Assembly: GCA_016930995.1 (NCBI GenBank)
Contig: JAFGFQ010000077.1
Location: forward strand, 1-8,116
DNA: 8,116 nucleotides
Direction: 5' to 3'
Source: Thermoplasmatota archaeon
Lineage (GTDB): Archaea; Thermoplasmatota; E2; DHVEG-1
Below are positions 1 to 5,532 of this stretch, one piece after another; within the stretch, counting starts at the first letter, position 1, and each line of letters begins with the position of its first letter. The notes beneath the pieces are model-generated. The model saw only the letters and a list, made by a program, of their open reading frames with translations. It searched no databases and was not told where the DNA came from. Made by a program: the position numbers and the translations under genes.

Positions 1-381
1 GAGAAGAACGAAGAAGACTCAGCAGAACAATTACCTCATTTTGAAGAATCAATTGCCCAGGTTAAGGAAGATGAGGCAGCATGGCTGGATAACAAGATCC
101 GAGCCAGTACCACTCCACAAGATTCTGCAGCATCAGTATCAAGCATAAAGACAAAAACAGATATCCAACCGGTCATTGAAAATGAAGCATCTACATCAAT
201 ACCCGATACACAACCACCGGGGAGTACCTCTGAGACAAACACGCAGGAAGTAAATCATTTTAAGGAGGTAACTACCTCCAACGTACACCAATCTTCCCAT
301 GGGGAAGTATCTGTTCAACAGGTTGTAGTGCCATCGGACCAAGAAGCAAATAAAACTGAGGTGAAATTAGAGGAAATCATC
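1..381 (+). other. Acidic, low-complexity N-terminal linker of ATPase copy 1
   Basis: Read in the frame of the ATPase, this stretch encodes residues rich in Glu, Ser, Thr, Gln and Pro, with no hydrophobic core, no Cys pairs and no stop codon. It looks like a disordered linker between an N-terminal part lying beyond the left edge and the conserved ATPase body. Because the paralogue downstream starts with a zinc ribbon, a similar ribbon may precede this linker, but that part is not visible. No promoter or separate gene is evident in these bases. Confidence 0.6.
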
Positions 382-1938
382 CCTGATGGGAAGATCCAGT
401 TCCAAAAAGAGGCAAACCAGCTGAAAGCAGCTACTTTGGAACGTATGGGATATTCAGAAGATCAAATCGAAGAAATCGATTTTTATCCCATATATGAACC
501 ATTTTCCTATGTAGAAATCATCCGAGAAAAAGAATCTCTTGACAAACGATACATCCTCCTTGAAATGCAGCTCACCAAAGACGAAGAATATCTGCTGAAA
601 TTTGTTCAAGAAACACTTGACGGTTTTGCATTCAAAACCGCTGATCTTGAAGCAAAAGGTGAAGGTAAATATCTTAGTGAAAAAGTCGATTTAATCCTGG
701 ATGATTACATGCTTAATATCGATGCTCTGACCAAGAAAAAGTTACTCTATTATCTTGAGAAGGAGTCGATTGGTCTGGGGAAACTTGAAAGCATCATGAA
801 AGACCCTAATATCGAGGATATCTCCTGTGACGGGTCCGGTGTTTTCATCTTTCTGTATCACCGACGTTACGGTTCATTAAAAAGCAATGTCCAATTTAAC
901 GAAGAAGATGAACTCACCGCTTTCGTCGTAAAACTAGCACAAAAATGCGGAAAACATATCTCGATATCAGAACCAATGCTCGATGCAACAATGCCAGATG
1001 GTTCTCGGATCCAAATGACCCTCAGTACCGAAGTCACGACGAAAGGATCGACTTTTACCATTAGAAAATTCAGTGAGGATCCCTTTTCACCTCCAGACCT
1101 TGTCGAGTTTCACACGATGTCCTCAGAGATGGTCGCATACATGTGGCTCGCAGTGGAAAATGGAATCAACGCCCTTATTGCCGGTGGGACCGCTGCAGGA
1201 AAGACATCGACATTAAACGCACTGTGCTTGTTCATCCCCCGGGAATCAAAGATTGTCACTATTGAAGAAACAAGAGAAATCAACCTGCCGCATCCGAACT
1301 GGATCCCCGGTGTGGTTCGATCCGGATTTGGTGAAGTCGTTGGGAACAAAGTTATCGGTGAAATCGACTTATATGATCTCATGAAGGCTGCACTGAGACA
1401 ACGACCCGAGTATATCCTCGTCGGGGAGATTCGTGGGAAGGAAGCCTATGTGCTGTTCCAGGCGATGGCAACCGGACATACGACCTACTCAACGGTCCAT
1501 GCGGATTCTGCTCAGTCACTCATCCATCGGTTGGAAGGTAAACCAATTGAGATTCCACGTATCATGCTTCAGACCTTAGATATCGTCATTATTCAGGTCA
1601 TTTCACGGGTGAAAAATAAAAGAGCCCGACGATGCAAACAAATCATAGAGATAATCGATATTGACCCGACTACAAAAGAGATACTCACCAATGAAGTGTT
1701 CCGATGGGACCCGATTGAAGATAAGTTCGTTTACTCGGGGAAAAGCTATGTCCTTGAGCGTATCAGAGCAGAGAAAGACATCAGTCGAGAAGGGATGATT
1801 AGTGAAATAAAGAATCGAACGACACTGTTGGATTGGATGAATAAAAACAACATTCGTGAGTTCAAGAAAGTAGCAACGATTGTCGCCCAATATATGGACA
1901 ATCCAACAGAAGTAATGAAGAAAATACGGAATCAATAA
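1..1938 (+). CDS. Type IV pilus/type II secretion ATPase, archaeal GspE/FlaI/TadA family, copy 1 (5' partial)
   Basis: Cytoplasmic hexameric ATPase that would power assembly of pilin-like subunits together with the membrane proteins encoded downstream. The frame is open from base 1, so the gene starts outside the window. GTG 328 is the only in-frame start candidate before the conserved part, it lacks a clear Shine-Dalgarno, and the coding-like frame continues upstream of it. Numbering from GTG 328: N-terminal family domain from about residue 53 (YPIYEPF), conserved DPNIEDISCDG and LDATMPDGSRIQ segments, Walker A GGTAAGKT at 286-293, Asp-box IEETREINLPH at 312-322, Walker B ILVGEIR at 363-369, His-box GH at 383-384 with a further His at 391. 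All catalytic motifs look intact. The first 109 window residues are acidic and Ser/Thr/Pro/Gln-rich. The stop TAA overlaps the ATG of the next gene by one base (TAATG), indicating translational coupling. The family call is secure; whether it drives a pilus, an archaellum-like or a secretion machine is inferred from the neighbours. Confidence 0.93.
   Translation, partial: EKNEEDSAEQLPHFEESIAQVKEDEAAWLDNKIRASTTPQDSAASVSSIKTKTDIQPVIENEASTSIPDTQPPGSTSETNTQEVNHFKEVTTSNVHQSSHGEVSVQQVVVPSDQEANKTEVKLEEIIPDGKIQFQKEANQLKAATLERMGYSEDQIEEIDFYPIYEPFSYVEIIREKESLDKRYILLEMQLTKDEEYLLKFVQETLDGFAFKTADLEAKGEGKYLSEKVDLILDDYMLNIDALTKKKLLYYLEKESIGLGKLESIMKDPNIEDISCDGSGVFIFLYHRRYGSLKSNVQFNEEDELTAFVVKLAQKCGKHISISEPMLDATMPDGSRIQMTLSTEVTTKGSTFTIRKFSEDPFSPPDLVEFHTMSSEMVAYMWLAVENGINALIAGGTAAGKTSTLNALCLFIPRESKIVTIEETREINLPHPNWIPGVVRSGFGEVVGNKVIGEIDLYDLMKAALRQRPEYILVGEIRGKEAYVLFQAMATGHTTYSTVHADSAQSLIHRLEGKPIEIPRIMLQTLDIVIIQVISRVKNKRARRCKQIIEIIDIDPTTKEILTNEVFRWDPIEDKFVYSGKSYVLERIRAEKDISREGMISEIKNRTTLLDWMNKNNIREFKKVATIVAQYMDNPTEVMKKIRNQ
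484..1929 (+). repeat. Tandem gene duplication, unit 1 (ATPase body)
   Basis: First of two paralogous ATPase bodies, running from the YPIYEPF segment to the C-terminus. It aligns to 2109-3557. From about position 970 onward every site I compared falls at a constant offset of 1628 bases without indels; the offset is 1625 near the start, so there is a one-codon indel in the divergent N-terminal part. Identity is highest around the catalytic motifs and lower in the N-terminal domain. Confidence 0.85.
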
Positions 1939-3707
1939 TGATAAAAAAAATAGCGGTCTGCCCTGGATGCCATTCAAAAATTTCTTGTGAGGGAGAACCA
2001 GGACAAAAAGTGACCATAAAATGCTCCCAATGTGGAAAAAAAGGTATCGTGGTTTTTTCCGACCGAGATAGTACCATTGACGAAAAAAATCTTGTTGAAC
2101 TCGAATGTTACCCTGTTTTTGAGCCCTTTGTTTTTATAAAGATTCTAAAGGATACCACTTCCCTAGACAAGTTTTATAAGGTAATCGAACCACAGCTCAA
2201 TGATAAAGAAAGAGACTCCCTTAATTTCATCCAAGAGAGCCTAATCAATTCAATTGACATTCGGTTAGATGAAGTTGATAATCAAAAAGTCGATGCCTTT
2301 CTCTTAGGACGAATCACCAACATCATCAATGAATACAATGTGATAGTCGATGATGTGCTAAAAAACAAGATCCTCTATTACATAAAAAGGGATTTCATCT
2401 GGTATGGAAAAATTGATCCCTTAATGCGTGACCCTAACATTGAAGATATTTCATGCGATGGGTCAGGCCTCCCGATTTTCCTGTTTCACCGGAAATACGG
2501 TTCCTTGAAAAGCAACATCCAATTTTCTGATGAAATAAAGCTTTCTGAATTTGTTGTCAGATTGGCACAGAAATGTGGAAAACACATTTCCATCGCAGAA
2601 CCAATGCTTGATGCCACGATGCCGGATGGCTCCCGTATTCAGATGACCCTCAGTAAAGAGGTAACTGCAAAAGGCTCAACATTTACCATCAGACGGTTCA
2701 AAGGTGATCCGATTACGGCAACCGATCTGATTTCATATAAAACCCTGTCTGCAGAGATGGTTGCCTATCTCTGGCTTGCCGTCGAAAACGGCATAAGTGC
2801 TCTTATCGCAGGAGGTACCGCGGCAGGAAAGACATCCACTCTTAACGCCATTTGCTTGTTCATCCCACGGGAATCAAAGATTGTCTCCATTGAAGAAACA
2901 AGAGAAATCAACCTGCCGCATCCGAACTGGATCCCTGGTGTCGTTCGATCTGGATTTGGTGAGGTGATAAATGATAAACTCGCTGGTGAAATTGATTTAT
3001 ATGATTTGATGAAGGCTGCGCTTAGACAACGACCTGAGTACATTCTCGTCGGGGAGATTCGTGGGAAGGAAGCCTATGTGCTGTTCCAGGCGATGGCGAC
3101 AGGACATACCACGTATTCAACGTTCCATGCGGATTCTGCTCAGTCACTCATCCATCGGCTGGAAGGTAAGCCAATTGAAATCCCTCGAGTAATGCTTCAA
3201 GCATTAAATATTGTTACGATTCAAATACAAACCGAGGTAAACGACAAAAGAGTCAGACGATGTAAACAGATCGTTGAAATCGTCGATATCGATCCGATGA
3301 CCAAAGAAATACTTACAAATGAGGTATTTCGGTGGGATTCGGTGAGCGATCAGTTCTTTTTCTCCGGCAAGAGCTATGTGATGGAACGGATACGTAATCA
3401 ACACGGGATGTCCAAAGAAGAGATGCTTGAAGAACTCAGGCGACGGGTTGATATTCTTGAATGGATGAAAGATAACAATATCCGTGCCTTCAAAGATGTT
3501 GCACGAATCGTATCATCCTATCTTGATAGCCCAAGCGACGTCATGGAAAAACTAAGAAAAGACCGGGAAATGAAACAAAAACAACAAGATGTTGAAACGA
3601 AAAATGTGATAGTTGAGCAGCTCAACACCGTTCAACCACCTTCACTATCTCATGATGATATTTTTGAAAAAGAGAAAAAAGAAATAAAATCGGAGGGATG
3701 CCGATGA
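1938..3707 (+). CDS. Type IV pilus/type II secretion ATPase, archaeal GspE/FlaI/TadA family, copy 2, with N-terminal zinc ribbon
   Basis: A 589-residue paralogue of the preceding ATPase, probably acting at the same assembly platform. Domains in order: a zinc ribbon at residues 8-32 (CPGC and CSQC), a short linker, the N-terminal family domain from about residue 58 (YPVFEPF), Walker A GGTAAGKT at 292-299, Asp-box IEETREINLPH at 318-328, Walker B ILVGEIR at 369-375, His-box GH at 389-390 and a further His at 397. All are intact, so nothing marks it as inactive. The C-terminus carries an extra charged tail of roughly 45 residues (Lys/Gln/Glu-rich) absent from copy 1. The ATG overlaps the upstream stop by one base; no strong Shine-Dalgarno is seen, which fits coupled translation. 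The stop TGA overlaps the preferred ATG of the next gene (ATGA). Two catalytic ATPases side by side could mean a mixed hexamer, separate machines, or separate steps; the sequence does not decide. Confidence 0.95.
   Translation: MIKKIAVCPGCHSKISCEGEPGQKVTIKCSQCGKKGIVVFSDRDSTIDEKNLVELECYPVFEPFVFIKILKDTTSLDKFYKVIEPQLNDKERDSLNFIQESLINSIDIRLDEVDNQKVDAFLLGRITNIINEYNVIVDDVLKNKILYYIKRDFIWYGKIDPLMRDPNIEDISCDGSGLPIFLFHRKYGSLKSNIQFSDEIKLSEFVVRLAQKCGKHISIAEPMLDATMPDGSRIQMTLSKEVTAKGSTFTIRRFKGDPITATDLISYKTLSAEMVAYLWLAVENGISALIAGGTAAGKTSTLNAICLFIPRESKIVSIEETREINLPHPNWIPGVVRSGFGEVINDKLAGEIDLYDLMKAALRQRPEYILVGEIRGKEAYVLFQAMATGHTTYSTFHADSAQSLIHRLEGKPIEIPRVMLQALNIVTIQIQTEVNDKRVRRCKQIVEIVDIDPMTKEILTNEVFRWDSVSDQFFFSGKSYVMERIRNQHGMSKEEMLEELRRRVDILEWMKDNNIRAFKDVARIVSSYLDSPSDVMEKLRKDREMKQKQQDVETKNVIVEQLNTVQPPSLSHDDIFEKEKKEIKSEGCR
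1959..2033 (+). other. N-terminal zinc ribbon of ATPase copy 2
   Basis: Encodes residues 8-32 with Cys8-Pro-Gly-Cys11 and Cys29-Ser-Gln-Cys32, separated by a 17-residue loop that also holds Cys17. Two CxxC knuckles with Gly after the second pair are the standard signature of a zinc ribbon. It probably binds one Zn ion and serves as a docking or regulatory module; its partner is unknown. Confidence 0.8.
2109..3557 (+). repeat. Tandem gene duplication, unit 2 (ATPase body)
   Basis: Second paralogous ATPase body, matching 484-1929. Perfect nucleotide runs shared with unit 1 include 2889-2935 (47 bases, equal to 1261-1307), 3045-3097 (53 bases, equal to 1417-1469) and 3124-3158 (35 bases, equal to 1496-1530). 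By contrast 2598-2654 encodes the same 19 residues as 970-1026 but differs at nine synonymous sites. Confidence 0.85.
3692..3696 (+). promoter_or_regulatory. Shine-Dalgarno GGAGG deciding the start of the first T2SSF gene
   Basis: GGAGG lies seven bases before ATG 3704 but only one base before ATG 3698. The spacing favours ATG 3704, which also gives an ATGA overlap with the upstream stop. The site sits inside the 3' end of ATPase copy 2. Confidence 0.75.
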
Positions 3708-4579
3708 CACTAACAAAATATCAACGTATGAGTTATAAATGGTTAGGCAGATTAGGTGAACGAAGAGCAAATAGCCATCTACAAGAAGCATTACAATCAG
3801 CACATATGGAGATACGCGCAGGCGCATACCTGTCGTACGTGTTCCTCAGTGCCATTCTTGGGTTACTCAGTTCTCTGATTGTAATCGTATTTTTTGTTTT
3901 CCTCCTGCTACCTCTTGTCGGAGTTAGCCTAGATATGGGGATGACCATCCTGTTCCTCTTTATCCCTGGTTTTATTGGACTTATTATTTATGCGGTGTTG
4001 CTCTCCTTACCGAAAAGTCGAGCAAAATCCCGTAAAAAAAAGATTGATGCAAACCTTGCCTATGCCATTAACTTCATCTCTGCTATGGCTTCTGCTGGTA
4101 TCACTCCTACAGAGATTTTTAAAAGCCTCTCAAAACAGGATATCTATAGTGAGGTAATGGAAGAATCTGCATGGATCTATCGCGATGTCGGTTTGCTTGG
4201 CTTTGATATTCTTAGTGCGATTAAAAAAAATATCGCGCGGACACCATCGCAACGATTCAAAGAATTTCTCCAGGGTATGGTCGTCACGGTCACCTCTGGT
4301 GGTTCCTTAAAAACCTATTTTATGCATAAAGCAGACCAATATCTATGGGAGAACAGAAACCAACAGAAACAACTGCTTGAAACACTCGGTATCATGGCGG
4401 AAAGTTATGTAACCGCTGCTGTCGCAGGAGTATTGTTGCTTCTGATCGTGATTCCTCTGATGATGATTATCACTGGAGATTGGAACGCTACGTTCCTGTA
4501 TATCCTCGTCTTGATGGTTGTACCTCTCATCCATGCTGGGTTTGCGGTGGTCATCCGCGGGATGTGTCTGGGGGCATAG
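3704..4579 (+). CDS. T2SSF/TadC-like (FlaJ-half) membrane platform protein 1
   Basis: A 291-residue polytopic membrane protein, the likely inner-membrane platform on which the ATPases act. Predicted transmembrane segments lie at about 41-72, 79-103, 234-257 and 262-285. The cytoplasmic T2SSF domain between them spans about 117-230, with the family pattern NLAYAINFISAMASAGITP near its start and an SGGS turn at 198-201. A basic stretch (KSRAKSRKKK) follows the second membrane segment, as expected on the cytoplasmic side. Start ATG 3704 is chosen over ATG 3698 because of GGAGG spacing. Full archaeal FlaJ/PilC proteins usually hold two such halves in one chain; here the halves are separate genes, as in bacterial TadB/TadC. 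Its neighbour at 4582 would be the other half. The family is clear; the TadB versus TadC label is not assigned. Confidence 0.9.
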   Translation: MTLTKYQRMSYKWLGRLGERRANSHLQEALQSAHMEIRAGAYLSYVFLSAILGLLSSLIVIVFFVFLLLPLVGVSLDMGMTILFLFIPGFIGLIIYAVLLSLPKSRAKSRKKKIDANLAYAINFISAMASAGITPTEIFKSLSKQDIYSEVMEESAWIYRDVGLLGFDILSAIKKNIARTPSQRFKEFLQGMVVTVTSGGSLKTYFMHKADQYLWENRNQQKQLLETLGIMAESYVTAAVAGVLLLLIVIPLMMIITGDWNATFLYILVLMVVPLIHAGFAVVIRGMCLGA

Positions 4580-4581
4580 AG

Positions 4582-5484
4582 ATGAAAAAGAAGAAAGAAT
4601 TGCATCAAAAAAATTACCTAAAAAACCTCATTCTTACAAAAAACGCAACTCGACTGATCGTCTACATAGTAACAGGTGTGCTTGTCAGCTTCTTTGTTAT
4701 TCTTGGCGTGCTTTCGATACTTGGTATATTTACAGGGTTTGGTGGGTTTATCGATTACTTCGTTTTTGCCTTGCTCTCTGGAACTGGTGTCTATGGGATG
4801 TATGAATCCTTCCACGTGAGACGGATTCAGAAAATCGATGCGATATTCCCGGATTTCGTCCGGGATCTTGCTGAATCCCGACGGGCAGGGATGACCTTTG
4901 TAAAAGCGATACTCTTTGCATCGAAAGGAGAATACGGCATCCTCACCCCCGAAATTAAAAAGATATCTCAGCAGGTCTCCTGGGGCGGTAGTGTCACAGA
5001 AGCATTAGAATCATTCGCGCAACGTGTGAATACAAAATCAATACGACGGACCATAACTCTCATTATTGAGGCTAGCAACAGCGGAGGAAATGTCGCTGAT
5101 GTTCTTGACGTGGCAGCAAAGGACGCCCGAGAAATAAAAATGCTAGAGGCAGAACGTCGAACCAATATGGCTTCCTATGTTGTCGTCATATATGTCGGTA
5201 TGTTTGTGTTCTTAGCAATTGTGTTAATCTTATGTACCAGTTTCATCCCTGCGATGGTCGGTGGAGAAGGATCACAAGGGATGCAGGGTGTCATGGGTGG
5301 GGGAAGCACGACCTCACAAAAGGAGATATCAAGTATGTTCTATCTTGCCTGTCTTGTTCAAGCGTTTGGGTCTGCCTTGGTAGCAGGTGTCTTTGAAGAT
5401 GGTCGATATACCTCTTCGGTGAAGCATATTTTTATTATGGTGTTTGCAACCTGGATTATGTTTAAACTACTCTTAGGAGTCTAA
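4582..5484 (+). CDS. T2SSF/TadC-like (FlaJ-half) membrane platform protein 2
   Basis: A 300-residue polytopic membrane protein, the probable partner of the preceding platform protein. Predicted transmembrane segments are at about 24-50, 56-76, 198-222, 252-272 and 281-299. The cytoplasmic T2SSF domain (about 86-220) begins DAIFPDFVRDLAESRRAGMTF, continues through WGGSV, and contains the SGGN turn at 167-170. A Gly/Met/Ser-rich loop at about 225-245, probably extracellular, links the third and fourth membrane segments. The start is ATG 4582, two bases after the upstream TAG, with a modest G-rich site (GGGGG 4570-4574) seven bases before it. A longer reading from TTG 4480 would only translate an out-of-frame copy of the previous gene's last membrane segment. 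The N-terminus is Lys-rich, as expected for a cytoplasmic end. It abuts the pilin-like gene, so assembly and substrate genes are co-expressed. Confidence 0.9.
   Translation: MKKKKELHQKNYLKNLILTKNATRLIVYIVTGVLVSFFVILGVLSILGIFTGFGGFIDYFVFALLSGTGVYGMYESFHVRRIQKIDAIFPDFVRDLAESRRAGMTFVKAILFASKGEYGILTPEIKKISQQVSWGGSVTEALESFAQRVNTKSIRRTITLIIEASNSGGNVADVLDVAAKDAREIKMLEAERRTNMASYVVVIYVGMFVFLAIVLILCTSFIPAMVGGEGSQGMQGVMGGGSTTSQKEISSMFYLACLVQAFGSALVAGVFEDGRYTSSVKHIFIMVFATWIMFKLLLGV
5476..5479 (+). promoter_or_regulatory. Shine-Dalgarno GGAG of the large pilin-like gene
   Basis: GGAG, within TAGGAG, lies five bases before ATG 5485 and at the very end of the preceding gene, whose stop TAA directly touches the ATG. 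This supports ATG 5485 as the start and gives the substrate gene its own strong ribosome entry. Confidence 0.7.
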
Positions 5485-5532
5485 ATGAAAAATCCAATGA
5501 AAAGGTATTCATTTCGTTCCAATGAACAAGGT
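5485..5532 (+). other. Class III (prepilin-type) leader peptide with predicted cleavage after Gly16
   Basis: The leader has Lys2, Lys6, Arg7 and Arg11, ends in Glu-Gln-Gly, and is followed by Val-Ser-Glu-Ile-Val-Gly and an unbroken hydrophobic stretch. This matches substrates of archaeal prepilin peptidases (PibD/EppA type), which cut before the hydrophobic helix. No peptidase gene is in the window, so one must be encoded elsewhere. Confidence 0.8.

Noticed and set aside
328..330. GTG as the true start of the first ATPase
   Set aside because: The frame stays open to base 1 with plausible linker-like coding sequence, and no ribosome binding site precedes the GTG. It is the first start codon in the visible part, so the gene is better called partial.
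1110..1382. Minus-strand frames at 1110-1382 and 2765-3043 that resemble each other
   Set aside because: Their similarity simply mirrors the duplicated ATPase on the + strand; neither has independent coding evidence.
1603..1977. 124-codon open frame on the minus strand
   Set aside because: It lies opposite the conserved ATPase C-terminus, has no ribosome site and no recognisable domain; it is an antisense shadow.
3698..3700. ATG 3698 as start of the first T2SSF gene
   Set aside because: It sits one base after GGAGG, too close for initiation; ATG 3704 has seven-base spacing and an ATGA overlap with the previous stop.
4480..4581. TTG-initiated extension of the second T2SSF protein
   Set aside because: It translates the last membrane segment of the preceding gene in a wrong frame into a Cys/Pro-rich peptide unlike the family N-terminus. 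ATG 4582 fits better.
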